From: Candidatus Bathyarchaeota archaeon JdFR-07
GTDB taxonomy: Archaea > Thermoproteota > Bathyarchaeia > Bathyarchaeales > Bathycorpusculaceae
Length of the DNA: 49,863 nt
Assembly: GCA_002010975.1 (NCBI GenBank)
Contig: MTLU01000001.1
Location: forward strand, 1-49,863
Direction: 5' to 3'
Position numbers and translations under genes: made by a program. The notes under the pieces are model-generated. The model searched no databases. It was not told where the DNA came from and was given only the letters and a program-made list of their open reading frames with translations. This document shows positions 29,911-40,294 of the stretch, piece after piece (position 1 is the first letter of the stretch; each line of letters opens with the position of its first letter).

Positions 29911-30326
29911 AGAGGAAGCATAAGACTTATTCGACCTTAAACTTATGTGTCTTTGAGAGAAAACCTTTGCAGGAAATCAAAAAAGCCATTTTAATTTTTC
30001 ATTATGCTGAGAAAATAAAATCCAATCTTATAATTGCCATAAGCATGCTAGAAGTCTTAGAAACGCTTGACAACGCTGAAATTTCCGGCGGAGAAAGACT
30101 TATGGAAGCATACTTTAATGCCCTAATCCGTGAAGTTAACATTGCAATTAATGCTTCTAAGGCTCAGAACTTTAGCAAAGTAAGAGATAAACTTGAAGAA
30201 GCTTCAGAACAGATAAAACAGCACAACTATAGCAATGCGATTAAACTTGTTTCTGATGCAATCTCATTGACAACAACAAACGGAAGCCAAGCAGCAGAAA
30301 TACTGAAAGATAAAGACTTAATTTAA
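29877..30326 (+). CDS. Hypothetical helical protein
   Basis: 149 aa ORF; start uncertain; no family recognised. Confidence 0.5.
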   Translation: MEKESFKCTILKRKHKTYSTLNLCVFERKPLQEIKKAILIFHYAEKIKSNLIIAISMLEVLETLDNAEISGGERLMEAYFNALIREVNIAINASKAQNFSKVRDKLEEASEQIKQHNYSNAIKLVSDAISLTTTNGSQAAEILKDKDLI

Positions 30327-31196
30327 ACTGCGTTTTCGTTCGTAATGGTAAAGATATTCTTGCGCGTATCCAGCATATTTGCCAAAATAGTTTCGTCCAA
30401 AAGAATTTATCATTTCATATTCTTGTCTTGTAATACCTTTTTTAAACGAAACTCTATTTACAAAATCGGGAGGAAAACTTTCTGCATAATGTCTCAGGAT
30501 AGCCCGTTTTATCCAAACGTCAACAGGAAAAGCGTCCAGTTTCTCAAGAGAAAAAAGCAAGACACAATCTGCAACTTTCAAACCTACCCCAGGAAAAGCC
30601 AATAGCTTTTTTCTCGCTTCTTTATAGGGCAACTTCCTCAAACTTTCAACGTTAAAACCAGCGTCATATACTTCCCTAGCTGTTTTAGATACATATTTGG
30701 CTCGGTAACCAAGACCGCACTTTGCCAATTCCTTTGTAGATGTACTGGCTAATTTTTCTGGTGGTGGGAAAGTATAAAACAAGTAACCATCAAATTCTAG
30801 TTTGTCACCAAATTTTCTGCAAAGATTGTATAGCATGTGTTTAATAGCACCAATGTTTTTGTAGGTTGCACAAATGTAGGAGATTAAACATTCCCATGGA
30901 TCTTGCCGTAGAATTCTTAAACCTCTAGATTCTTCAATAGCTTGCTCAATAATTTTATCCTTTTTAATCTGCTTTAGAATTTCTCCTAAATCTTCTTTTA
31001 ACCCAAAATAATTTTCTATAAAAGCCTTACTTACATTTTCAAATTCAAGTTTATCGCTCAATTGCCGTATTTTCACAATTTTATCCGAAACAACACCATA
31101 CCACCATTCTTCCAGTTTATCCCATCTGAAAGCCTGACCGCAACAAAGGGTAACATCCAAATTAAAAGGGTTAGAAGAGTCTAGACGAATCTTCAT
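30318..31196 (-). CDS. 8-oxoguanine DNA glycosylase (OGG1-type, HhH-GPD)
   Basis: 292 aa; LCCGQAFRWDK, RQDPWECLISYICATYKNI, FPGVGLKVADCVLLFSLEKLDAFPVDVWIKR. Confidence 0.92.
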   Translation of the reverse strand: MKIRLDSSNPFNLDVTLCCGQAFRWDKLEEWWYGVVSDKIVKIRQLSDKLEFENVSKAFIENYFGLKEDLGEILKQIKKDKIIEQAIEESRGLRILRQDPWECLISYICATYKNIGAIKHMLYNLCRKFGDKLEFDGYLFYTFPPPEKLASTSTKELAKCGLGYRAKYVSKTAREVYDAGFNVESLRKLPYKEARKKLLAFPGVGLKVADCVLLFSLEKLDAFPVDVWIKRAILRHYAESFPPDFVNRVSFKKGITRQEYEMINSFGRNYFGKYAGYAQEYLYHYERKRSLN

Positions 31197-31209
31197 GTGA
31201 TTTTCTCAG

Positions 31210-33417
31210 CTATGCTTCATCGATGAACCGGCTTGGCTTTGGAATTTCAGGCGGCAAACCTCTTCTTTCCCGAATCTGCTTTATAACTTCAGCGGCCACG
31301 TTTTCAGGTGTCTTTTCCCAGTGGTCAAAGGTGCATTGCCAGAAAGCATGGCCTGATGTTGCAGAACGCATTTCAGCGGATAAACCGAAGGTTTCCGCTA
31401 CTGGAATGTATCCAGTAATCATTGTTAAGGCACCTTTTTGTCCTGAACTGAGTATTCGTCCGCGTTTCCGTGTTATTATGCTGGAACATTCGCCTACCCA
31501 TTGTGCTGGAACAGATATGCCGATTTTATAAATCGGTTCCAAGAGTACAGGTTTTGCCATTAAGAAAGAGCCTAGTATGGCACGTCTTATGGCTGGCATT
31601 ATTTGAGCTGGTCCCCGGTGTACAGGGTCTTCGTGAAGCTGAGCGTCCATTAACTTCACTTTCAAACCTCTTATTGGTTCTTCGCATAATGGTCCTGCTT
31701 GGCAAGCCCAACGGAAACCTGCAATAATCATTTCTCTGGCTTCGCGAAGATACTGAATGCCCTTTGTTAAATCTATCATTATGTTTCTATGTTCATCTAA
31801 AGCCCAGATGTTCCTTGCCTCTTCTGTTGGCCATTTCGCCTGCTCGTAAAGCACATTACCCATTCTCTTGCGTCCCATTTCCTCAGCCAAATCGCCCTTT
31901 TCAATCATCTCTATAACTTTCTCTTCTAAGGGTTCCACCTGAACCCAGAATCTGTTGTGCTTGTTTGGGCTTTTGGCCATAGCTATGATGCCTTGGCTTG
32001 AAACGCTTTCTCTATACATCACTATTGGACGAGACGTAATTATTTCTATGCCGCCGCCATAGTCTCGTAGAAATTTTACTGCAATCTCTAGATGAAGCTC
32101 GCCCATGCCGCTTAACAGGTATTCCCCTGTCTCCTTGTTTATGGTAGTCACTAGGTTTGGATCTTCAATGGAAAGTCTATTCATGGCATCCACTAACCGC
32201 GGCAGATCCTTGGGGTGTTTCGGTTCAATTGCTAATGTTACCACAGGCTCTGAAACATATTTTATACGTTCAAAAGGAATCATATCCTTATGGGCAATGT
32301 CTACAAGAGTTTCCCCTGCTCTAGCCAAATCTAACCCTAATAACGCGGCTATGTTCCCAGCGGTTATTTGGTCAACAACTTCACGAAATGCGCCCATATA
32401 CATAGAAACCTGTTGTATTCGATGATCCTTCCTTGCACCAACAAGATAGACCTGATCGCCTGCTTTAACTGAACCAGAAAAAAGTCTACCAGTGGCCACC
32501 AAACCAGCCTGCGGATCCATTTGAGCAAGGGTTATCCCCATTACTGTTGGTCCATCATCTTCACAGTTTAGCATCGCTTGACCTATTTCCGAATCAATGT
32601 CTCCCTTCCAAATTTTTGGTAATCTATACTTCTGCGCCTCTATGGGATTTGGCATATTCTTAACTACCATATCCAATATGGCCGTATGCAATGGAAGTAG
32701 CTGAGGTAAAGCTTGATACTCCTCTTTTTTGTAGGCATCTACTATATCCTTAAACTTAATTCCTTTTTGTTGCGCTATTCCTAAAGTGAATCCCCACTTA
32801 TGAAGTGCAGAACCAAAAGCAACTGTTTCTTTTGCCGGATCAACTCTCCACTTATTCTTAAACTCTGGTTCTCCATAAATGTCGATTAAATTGTTAAAAT
32901 CCCGGATTATACGGAGAAGTTTCTTTTGAATCTCGTCTGGATTAAGCTTCAACTCTCTAATAAGCCTATCAACCTTATTTATAAAAAGAACCGGGCGCAC
33001 TCTTTCCTCAAGAGCTTGACGTGTAACAGTCTCTGTTTGAACCATAACTTCTTCTACCGCGTCTACTACTACCACTGCTCCGTCTATCGCACGGAGGGCC
33101 CTAGTAACCTTTCCTGTAAAATCTACGTGTCCTGGCGTGTCGATGAGGTTAATTACATGTGGTGTTCCTTCCATCTCATGAAGCAGTGAAATGTTGGCTG
33201 TCTTTATTGTAATGCCTCTTTTTTGTTCCTCTTCTAAATAGTCAAGGGCCCTGGCTTCGCCAGCTATGCGAGGAGACAGTAGTCCAGCTTCAGCTAGCAG
33301 AGAATCTGTCATTGTAGTTTTTCCATGATCTATGTGAGCTATTATTCCAATGTTACGTATGTTTTCTTTTTTCCCCATGAGTTTGAGTATTTCAGTAGTC
33401 TGTTTGAACTTCGGCAT
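31210..33417 (-). CDS. fusA: Translation elongation factor aEF-2
   Basis: 735 aa; GIIAHIDHGKTTMTDSLL, NLIDTPGHVDF, FINKVDR; SGHAFWQCTFDHWE. Confidence 0.98.
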   Translation of the reverse strand: MPKFKQTTEILKLMGKKENIRNIGIIAHIDHGKTTMTDSLLAEAGLLSPRIAGEARALDYLEEEQKRGITIKTANISLLHEMEGTPHVINLIDTPGHVDFTGKVTRALRAIDGAVVVVDAVEEVMVQTETVTRQALEERVRPVLFINKVDRLIRELKLNPDEIQKKLLRIIRDFNNLIDIYGEPEFKNKWRVDPAKETVAFGSALHKWGFTLGIAQQKGIKFKDIVDAYKKEEYQALPQLLPLHTAILDMVVKNMPNPIEAQKYRLPKIWKGDIDSEIGQAMLNCEDDGPTVMGITLAQMDPQAGLVATGRLFSGSVKAGDQVYLVGARKDHRIQQVSMYMGAFREVVDQITAGNIAALLGLDLARAGETLVDIAHKDMIPFERIKYVSEPVVTLAIEPKHPKDLPRLVDAMNRLSIEDPNLVTTINKETGEYLLSGMGELHLEIAVKFLRDYGGGIEIITSRPIVMYRESVSSQGIIAMAKSPNKHNRFWVQVEPLEEKVIEMIEKGDLAEEMGRKRMGNVLYEQAKWPTEEARNIWALDEHRNIMIDLTKGIQYLREAREMIIAGFRWACQAGPLCEEPIRGLKVKLMDAQLHEDPVHRGPAQIMPAIRRAILGSFLMAKPVLLEPIYKIGISVPAQWVGECSSIITRKRGRILSSGQKGALTMITGYIPVAETFGLSAEMRSATSGHAFWQCTFDHWEKTPENVAAEVIKQIRERRGLPPEIPKPSRFIDEA

Positions 33418-33526
33418 TTTCTAACTCCACCCACTCAAGAAAGTTGCCTCTCCTATTAATCTTACGATACTTCAGCTTTTATTTTATAGATTAAAGCTAC
33501 TACTTGTTTAGAGAAGGCTATGTGAA

Positions 33527-34285
33527 TTGAAGATGGGACAAAAAATAAGTTTCGATAATTTAGCTGAAGAACCCTATGCCTCGATAATATGCTATCCCAA
33601 GCCTAATAATGTAGAACTTAGAAAGCGTTTAAAAGAACTGCAAAGACTGAAGGTTCGGCTAATTGAGTTCTCTGGGGACAAGGAAGTCTTCAATATTTCA
33701 ATTTTGGGCAAAGGATGTGTTGGCATAGTTACTATAGCCTATGTTAATGGAGAAAAGGTAGCGTTAAAAATTCGTAGAGTTGATGCTGACCGTGCTAAAA
33801 TGGAGATGGAAGCAGAAATGCTTAAAAAAGCAAACTCTGTGGGTGTAGGACCTAAGCTTTTAGATTTTAGCAAGAACTTTCTATTAATGCAATATGTAGA
33901 GGGAGATTTGCTTCCTCTATGGCTCGAAAAAACCCCAGAAACTACACGTATAAAAACTGTATTGCATAGAATTTTAGAACAATGTTGGCGCTTAGACAAG
34001 GTTGGATTAGATCATGGAGAGCTAAGTCATGCACCAAAACATGTAATCATCGATTGTAAAGATAACCCCTTCATATTAGATTTCGAAACTGCAAGCATAA
34101 ACCGCAGGCCCTCTAATGTAACTTCCATATGTCAATTTCTTTTTATAAGCGGACAGGTGGCTGAAAAAGTGAATGAAAAACTTGGACTAAAAGATAAAAA
34201 AATGATTATTGAATCTTTACGGACTTATAAGGCATTTAGGACACGAGAAAATTTTGAAAAAGTGTTGCAGGCCTGCAACGTTTAA
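33527..34285 (+). CDS. Protein-kinase-like fold (RIO/Bud32-like) protein
   Basis: 252 aa; GKGCVGIVTIAYVNGEKVALKIRR; LDHGELSHAPKHVIIDCKDNPFILDFETAS. Confidence 0.75.
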   Translation: MKMGQKISFDNLAEEPYASIICYPKPNNVELRKRLKELQRLKVRLIEFSGDKEVFNISILGKGCVGIVTIAYVNGEKVALKIRRVDADRAKMEMEAEMLKKANSVGVGPKLLDFSKNFLLMQYVEGDLLPLWLEKTPETTRIKTVLHRILEQCWRLDKVGLDHGELSHAPKHVIIDCKDNPFILDFETASINRRPSNVTSICQFLFISGQVAEKVNEKLGLKDKKMIIESLRTYKAFRTRENFEKVLQACNV

Positions 34286-34546
34286 ACAATGTATCCTGGT
34301 TTTCGATTTTCTTTATCTTTATTTATATGCTTCTCGATTTTCAATGTCTTAACGAGCTGCCAAAGGTTCAGCCAAGTTTCAATTTGGAGCTGTTTTGCAA
34401 CTCTTTTTTCTTCATAAAGTAAAGGAACAAAATTAACAAACAACCATCCGTAAGTCTCTGCCAACTCCCTTCTCCCTGTATGAAATCTAAACTTTGCAGT
34501 TTATAATAGTATATGTAAAAACACGATAGAAGAAAACTCTATAAGA

Positions 34547-35632
34547 TTATGTAATAATCTCGTTAACTCTCTTTTGTTTTATAGCATTTTTCACCTCTAA
34601 ACTTATCCTTCTTCCCATATACATATTCTCGCCATACTTCAAATACGCATAAGGAGAAGTTCCTAAACCCACATTTGTGCCAGCCACTATCCTCGCTGAA
34701 ATTTCAAAAGTATATATTTCCAAATTATCGGTTACTACAGTTTCCAAACAGAAAGGGCCTATAATTCCAGGAGGAGCTATTTCCCTTGAGGCTTTTACCA
34801 CGTTGTCCCCCATTCGTATAAGTTCCGGAAGAAGAGATTCTCGAAGGGTAATGGGCATGTTGCCTACTATAGTATAGGTTGGGCTGATTCCTATTTCTAA
34901 CTGCTCCTCTGCCGGTATTCTTCCAATAGCATCCACTGCAGATTCGTATCGTTTATCCACTCCCAGAAATTCCACGTCATCGTCTATTATGGAAGAAAAA
35001 TAATGAGGATAAACGTTCACACCTAGGATGTATTCTTGCAAATGAATATGGGCTACATCCTTTTCGCTTAGAAGGCCCCGCTTAATTATTTCTTTAACTT
35101 TTTTATGGAAAGATTCTCGAGAATTTGCCAAGAAATATCCTTTCCCACCTTTTGCTCCTGGAAGTTTAGCGATTATAAGCCTGTTTATTTCTTCAGGTTT
35201 TTCAAATGTTCTCGGAAGTTTTAGACCCGCTTTAGATAGCCATTTTTTCTGTTTTTTGCGATCTGCTTCCCAATGGAGAAGCTGTCTGTTCCCCAGCATA
35301 GGCACATAGAGTTTATTCGTTATTTCTTCTGTGCTTAAATAGGCAGTGAAGGAACCATGGGGAACCAATACGACATTTAATTCTCGCAGTTTTTCTTGAA
35401 CATTATCATTTAACAGTTCGCTGAAATCTTCAACAAATACTATTTCATCAGCTAGAGGAAATTTTTTGTATATTATAGCATCGCTTTTCTTGCAAATACT
35501 TACCGTCTTGAAGCCTTCTTCTTTTGCACCCTTGAAAATGTTTAATGCAGAGTGGGAGCCTAACGTTCCTATAGCTAATTTTCCTAAATCATAGGTTTTC
35601 AGGATTTCTGCTATCTCTTCTCTGGTTATCAT
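34547..35632 (-). CDS. purP: PurP-family formate-dependent phosphoribosylaminoimidazolecarboxamide ligase
   Basis: 361 aa; IGTLGSHSALNIFKGAKEEGFKTV; KLPGAKGGKGYFLA; PPGIIGPFCLETVVTDNLEIYTFEISARIVAGTN. Confidence 0.92.
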   Translation of the reverse strand: MITREEIAEILKTYDLGKLAIGTLGSHSALNIFKGAKEEGFKTVSICKKSDAIIYKKFPLADEIVFVEDFSELLNDNVQEKLRELNVVLVPHGSFTAYLSTEEITNKLYVPMLGNRQLLHWEADRKKQKKWLSKAGLKLPRTFEKPEEINRLIIAKLPGAKGGKGYFLANSRESFHKKVKEIIKRGLLSEKDVAHIHLQEYILGVNVYPHYFSSIIDDDVEFLGVDKRYESAVDAIGRIPAEEQLEIGISPTYTIVGNMPITLRESLLPELIRMGDNVVKASREIAPPGIIGPFCLETVVTDNLEIYTFEISARIVAGTNVGLGTSPYAYLKYGENMYMGRRISLEVKNAIKQKRVNEIIT

Positions 35633-36726
35633 GTCACAATTTCTCCAAGCCTATCCTCCTTAACCGCTCTCCTTATCTCCATAGCAACTCTTCTTCCAGG
35701 ACCCACTTCCTTTCCATACTTATATTTCATATAGGGTGAAGTAGGCTCAACGCAAGGACAACCAGGAACGCGAGGACTCACATCAAATACATAAAACTTT
35801 AAATCCTTTGTCATGGCCCCTTGAAGGGCAAACAACCCTATTATTCCAGGCGGATATTCTTTTTTACAAACTTCTACAAAACGTTCTCCAGCTGCAAATA
35901 TTTTCTCTATTTGGCTTTCTCTCATTGTCACCCCTAAATGGCCTATCTCAATGTTTTGGGTTGCAATTCTAAACTCCAGCTGTTCAGCTGCTGGCAAATC
36001 TAAAACTCCGTCCAAGTCTGTTTGTATTCTCTTGTCGAATCCCAAAAGATCTATTTCGTCGGTCAAGGGAGACCAGAAAAAGTTTGCGTTAAACTTTGCC
36101 CCTATAATATATTCTTCTATAACAGCTCTTTCCAGATCTTCTCGACTGACTATTCCTTTCCTAACCCGTTCTTCAGCTTTTTTCTCAAACTCTTCAGGAG
36201 AAGAAGCGTAAAAAAAGGCCCTCTCTATTTTTCTTTCCCTTTCTGGAACTTTTACTATTGCTAAGCGGTCTATTTCTCTGTAAGAATTAAATGTTTTAGG
36301 TGTCGATATTTCTGCTTTTCTTAGAAGATAATACTGATTTTTTGGCATGTTTCGTTCCTCAATTTTGAGCATATACCGATTCCCCATGATTGGTACGCCA
36401 AATTTTTCTTCAATGTTTTCATATCCCACGTATACTGAGAACGAGCGATTTGGCACAAATATCGTGTTAAGTTCAACTAGCTTTTTCAAGTTATCTTCCT
36501 TTATTACATGAGAGAACTTGTCAAGAAGTAAAAAGTGGTCAAACAAGTTTCGGTAATAAATCGTGTAGGTATTTTCGCGTCCTTTCTGGCAAACTACAAC
36601 TGTTTCAAAACCTTCTTGTTTGGCTCCGTAAGCGATTTCAAGAGCCGAATGGGAACCTAGTACGCCTATTCTAATGTTTCGTGGATCATATTCTAAGAGT
36701 ACGTTTTTAATTTTATTTTTAATCAT
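35629..36726 (-). CDS. PurP paralogue
   Basis: 365 aa; IGVLGSHSALEIAYGAKQEGFETVVVCQKG; PPGIIGLFALQGAMTKDLKFYVFDVSPRVPG. Confidence 0.9.
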   Translation of the reverse strand: MIKNKIKNVLLEYDPRNIRIGVLGSHSALEIAYGAKQEGFETVVVCQKGRENTYTIYYRNLFDHFLLLDKFSHVIKEDNLKKLVELNTIFVPNRSFSVYVGYENIEEKFGVPIMGNRYMLKIEERNMPKNQYYLLRKAEISTPKTFNSYREIDRLAIVKVPERERKIERAFFYASSPEEFEKKAEERVRKGIVSREDLERAVIEEYIIGAKFNANFFWSPLTDEIDLLGFDKRIQTDLDGVLDLPAAEQLEFRIATQNIEIGHLGVTMRESQIEKIFAAGERFVEVCKKEYPPGIIGLFALQGAMTKDLKFYVFDVSPRVPGCPCVEPTSPYMKYKYGKEVGPGRRVAMEIRRAVKEDRLGEIVT

Positions 36727-37780
36727 AAGTTTTCACCAAATACTTGCGATAATTTTCTATAACCTTTGAGAGAGATGGCACTTCAAACAGATTGCGATTT
36801 GTCATTTCATTTGCAGCAGCCATATACATATCACTAATTATTTTTTTAAGACGTGAATCCAGTGGCGGTGGTTTTGACCTACAAAGCTTTCTCCAGTCGC
36901 TTATGCCTTGAGCTTCTGCCTTTTTCTTTGCTTCCTCCACATCCCTATACCATCCTGTTTTTCGATAAAACTCTCTTGCAATCTCTTTGCTTACATGCAA
37001 TCCATCATACATAAATCTACATTCATCCAGGGTTCCGACAACATCAACTACCATAAGCCTCCTTGCAGGATCGAAGGCCAACTCTATTTTTCCATCCTCG
37101 TTTTTTAGTCCTGCCTTAGAAGCTATGTCACTAATGATATTATTTACTTTTGAAAGAACCATTTTCATTTCTTCGACTTCTCTATCTGTTAACCCTGCTA
37201 TTTCTTTAGCTTCCTTCCATGTAACATATCTGTCCCTTTCCTCCAGTTTTGTGCTAACGTCAAAGATAGGCTTTGAAAGTTTTTCACCTGGTTTTGGGTA
37301 ATGGTCTAAACCTAAATCCTTAAAGGTTATTTTGCCTTGTGCAAGTCTCTTGAAAATTGATGAACCTTCTGGCAGTCCATTTCTATAGATTATTTCAAGG
37401 GGGATCAGATAGTTTTTAAGTTTAGGATTGAAAAAGCTGTAATCATATCTAAGCTTCTCGTTTTCCCTGCAAATTTTAGGTTTAATAACATTGACAAGGT
37501 TAAACTCCATAATGCCTGTAGGTTCTTTCAATTCATCAAAACTTACAATTTTTCCGTCCTTAGAAACTAATCCTCTATAGTGAGTTTTTATGTTATTTTT
37601 TTCAAGTTTTTCAAAACAGTAGGCTCCCATAAGGCATAAGGCTGCTCCCTTACCTAGAATGTGGTCTGGCATTTCTCCCCAGTCAAAAACAGAGTATCTG
37701 TCAGAAAAGTGGAATCGTCCGATACCCATCTTGTCCTTTGTTGGTTTTGTAATTACTTCTAAATCTTTTACACTGCCCAC
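36719..37780 (-). CDS. purC: Phosphoribosylaminoimidazole-succinocarboxamide (SAICAR) synthase
   Basis: 353 aa; FHFSDRYSVFDWGEMPDHILGKGAALCLMGAY; LIPLEIIYRNGLPEGSS; VVDVVGTLDECRF. Confidence 0.9.
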   Translation of the reverse strand: MGSVKDLEVITKPTKDKMGIGRFHFSDRYSVFDWGEMPDHILGKGAALCLMGAYCFEKLEKNNIKTHYRGLVSKDGKIVSFDELKEPTGIMEFNLVNVIKPKICRENEKLRYDYSFFNPKLKNYLIPLEIIYRNGLPEGSSIFKRLAQGKITFKDLGLDHYPKPGEKLSKPIFDVSTKLEERDRYVTWKEAKEIAGLTDREVEEMKMVLSKVNNIISDIASKAGLKNEDGKIELAFDPARRLMVVDVVGTLDECRFMYDGLHVSKEIAREFYRKTGWYRDVEEAKKKAEAQGISDWRKLCRSKPPPLDSRLKKIISDMYMAAANEMTNRNLFEVPSLSKVIENYRKYLVKTYD

Positions 37781-37791
37781 AGCATTTTCCT

Positions 37792-38313
37792 CTACTTAAG
37801 ATTTTTAACAGATTCATCAGCCTTTTCAACTTCTTTTTTCTTCTCTAACTGATACTCTCTCACCCGTTTCGCTAACTCTTCATCTTCTAAAGCGAAAATT
37901 TTTGCCGCAGCAATAGCTGCACCTTCTGGTTCAATTGTCGTTAAGGATCCTATTCCACTGGGAACTCGAAGGGAAGAATATATGTCTGCTCCAGCAAACT
38001 TCTCAGAATATGGCGGGCAAGCAATCACAGGTTTTAAGGTATTTGCATCTACAAAACCGCTTAAAGCGTTAGATCTCCCTGCAACAGTAATGTAAACAAC
38101 TTTTTCATTTTCATATTCCTTAAGGATCTCTAAAGCTTTCCTTGGAGTTTTGTGGGCTGAGGCAACACGAAATTCATAGCTTATCTCCAAAGCCTTTAAG
38201 TAACTGGCTATTTTTTGGCAGAACTCCATGTCCTTTCCTGAACCCATAAGCAATACAACTTTTCTATCCATTTTTTCACCAAACTTGTTATATTTCTTAA
38301 AGTCTGAGCCCAC
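37792..38313 (-). CDS. purE: N5-carboxyaminoimidazole ribonucleotide mutase
   Basis: VVLLMGSGKDMEFCQKIASYLKALEISYEFRVASAHKTPRKALEIL; VAGRSNALSGFVDANTLKPVIACPP. Confidence 0.93.
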   Translation of the reverse strand: MGSDFKKYNKFGEKMDRKVVLLMGSGKDMEFCQKIASYLKALEISYEFRVASAHKTPRKALEILKEYENEKVVYITVAGRSNALSGFVDANTLKPVIACPPYSEKFAGADIYSSLRVPSGIGSLTTIEPEGAAIAAAKIFALEDEELAKRVREYQLEKKKEVEKADESVKNLK

Positions 38314-38366
38314 TAATTAAATTTTTAAGCACGAATTTTTCCTCAAAATAAATTGGGGATAGACCT

Positions 38367-38681
38367 ATGTCTTCCGATAGGAAACGCAGAAAAAGCATAT
38401 TCGACGAAATTTTCGGGGGCTCTCTATTTAGCGATATAACTGGATTTTTTGATGAGCTTCCTGAAGAGGGATATTCTATAAGTGTGGTGCAAACTCCAGA
38501 AGGAACAAGGGTTCGAGCGAAAGTTGGAAAAGACGTGGATGTAGATATCCTTAAGAAACAACTTCAGGAGCAATATCCTAACGCTGAAATAGAGATAAAT
38601 GGTGGTAGAAAGCAGCCCTTAATTAAAGAAATATCTACAAAACCCTTGAAAGAAGAAGATAGTAAAAAAGAAAACGATTAA
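38367..38681 (+). CDS. Hypothetical protein
   Basis: 104 aa; short charged protein with central beta pattern. Confidence 0.6.
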   Translation: MSSDRKRRKSIFDEIFGGSLFSDITGFFDELPEEGYSISVVQTPEGTRVRAKVGKDVDVDILKKQLQEQYPNAEIEINGGRKQPLIKEISTKPLKEEDSKKEND

Positions 38682-38760
38682 CAAAGCTCTAAGAAAAATG
38701 ATTAATTAATATCCCCATCATTTAGGTGCAATCAATATCAGTTTTTCATATAGTTTTTGA

Positions 38761-39246
38761 ATGGAAACATCCAAAGTATGGTTCATAATCAGAAACAATG
38801 ATTCGGAAGCATTTATCATGGACGAAGAACAAATTGCCAGCGAATTAAAAGGAAATACCCTGCGTGTATATTGGTATCTATTACATGATCCCAAGAATTC
38901 TGTTGGTCCTAGACAGATTCAAAGAAAGCTTGGTTTTTCAAGTCCAGCTTTAGCTGTCTACCACCTAGACAAACTAGTTGAACTAGGACTAGCAAAAAAA
39001 GTTACTGGCGAATACCACATATCAAAGATGATTAACGTTGGGGTTCTTAAGGAATTTGTTCGGCTTAGAGGTTTTTTCATTCCTAGATATGTGCTATATG
39101 CAACCTTGTTTGTCACTCTCTTCTTGTTTTATCTTTCTCAGTTTAGAGAAGTCAATTTCTATAGTGTTTTTGCCTTGATTTTCGGTTTTTTGGGGACTCT
39201 GATTTTGTGGTATGAGACAATAAGGGTTTGGCGAAGCACACCTTAG
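38761..39246 (+). CDS. Winged-HTH regulator with C-terminal transmembrane segments
   Basis: 161 aa; LRVYWYLLHDPKNSVGPRQIQRKLGFSSPALAVYHLDKLVELGLAKK then two hydrophobic segments. Confidence 0.8.
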   Translation: METSKVWFIIRNNDSEAFIMDEEQIASELKGNTLRVYWYLLHDPKNSVGPRQIQRKLGFSSPALAVYHLDKLVELGLAKKVTGEYHISKMINVGVLKEFVRLRGFFIPRYVLYATLFVTLFLFYLSQFREVNFYSVFALIFGFLGTLILWYETIRVWRSTP

Positions 39247-39277
39247 CAATGCGAGTCGCCAGTATCTAGATAGAACC

Positions 39278-39577
39278 TTACACTATTGGCTTTTTATGTA
39301 AATGCTTGTATCCGCATTCACATTTAAACCCTACTATTCTATCTTTATGACATATTTTCCTCCATTTTCTGGCTCTGCACTGAGCATCTTTTTTATGTAT
39401 TTTCCATAACAGCTTAACTTCTTGAAGAGTTAATGGTGCATAGTGTTTTGCTGATGTGAAGTACCATATTGCATAGATTGCAAATAGCCCGCAGAATAAT
39501 GGTGTCAATATTTCTAGATGGCTTGTAAATATTTCAAACATTCTTATCATTGTCTCTATCATTTTCATAACCACCAT
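39278..39577 (-). CDS. Small membrane-anchored protein with cysteine-rich C-terminus
   Basis: 99 aa; one TM segment, C-terminal CHKDRIVGFKCECGYKHLH. Confidence 0.5.
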   Translation of the reverse strand: MVVMKMIETMIRMFEIFTSHLEILTPLFCGLFAIYAIWYFTSAKHYAPLTLQEVKLLWKIHKKDAQCRARKWRKICHKDRIVGFKCECGYKHLHKKPIV

Positions 39578-39581
39578 GGGG

Positions 39582-40160
39582 TCATGGTTGATGTATTACA
39601 TTAGCTTCGAATTGCGGATTAAGATTGAGTGAGTGGCTTATTTTTACCAAATCCGCTTCTATGTCGATTAAAAGAACAGTTGTGTTATTAGACTTGATTT
39701 CGAAATGGATTTTGATATCTATATGTCCTGGTGGAACTGTTAGGTCAGCTGTATCCCCGTCTGAGAAAGTGGCGTTTGCAGTTTTTACTTCCATGCGTAT
39801 TTTTGTATAGTTTCCAGTAGGTATATCAGCAATAGAAAGGGGCATAGTCACATTTTCTAGTGTAAGAAGATCAAAATAGACCTCTTCTGTCCCGTTAGCG
39901 AAAGGTATGTCTATCCATGTTTCATTTTCAACGTTGTGAACTGCTAGGTTGTCGATTGTTAAGTTTAGATGTCTTAAATCTACTGGCGCGTCTTTTAGCA
40001 AGACAATTAACGTACCTATGTGAACTTCTGCTGTAGGAAAGATATCCATAGAAAAGCTTGGAAATTGTATACCTGAGACGAATATGCCTCCTATAATTAG
40101 GGAGGCCATCAATATACCTGAGAGTGCATATATGCCAATTTTTCTTTCTTCGTTGTTCAT
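39582..40160 (-). CDS. DUF4382-like secreted/lipoprotein-type domain protein
   Basis: 192 aa; N-terminal TM then GTLIVLLKDAPVDLRHLNLTIDNLAVHNVENETWIDI... Confidence 0.7.
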   Translation of the reverse strand: MNNEERKIGIYALSGILMASLIIGGIFVSGIQFPSFSMDIFPTAEVHIGTLIVLLKDAPVDLRHLNLTIDNLAVHNVENETWIDIPFANGTEEVYFDLLTLENVTMPLSIADIPTGNYTKIRMEVKTANATFSDGDTADLTVPPGHIDIKIHFEIKSNNTTVLLIDIEADLVKISHSLNLNPQFEANVIHQP

Positions 40161-40294
40161 ATTAATTACCTAAGTAAATAAAGGAAATCGTAGGATTTAA
40201 GACAATTTTTTTGAACACTTTGTTCAAATAATTGAACAGCCTAATAGATTAGAAAATTGTTGGCGATCTACGCAGTTCTTTCTTTAATTTAAAT

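Noticed and set aside
34282-34464. 60-aa minus-strand ORF between the kinase-like gene and purP
   Set aside because: No recognised features; overlaps the kinase stop; not enough support
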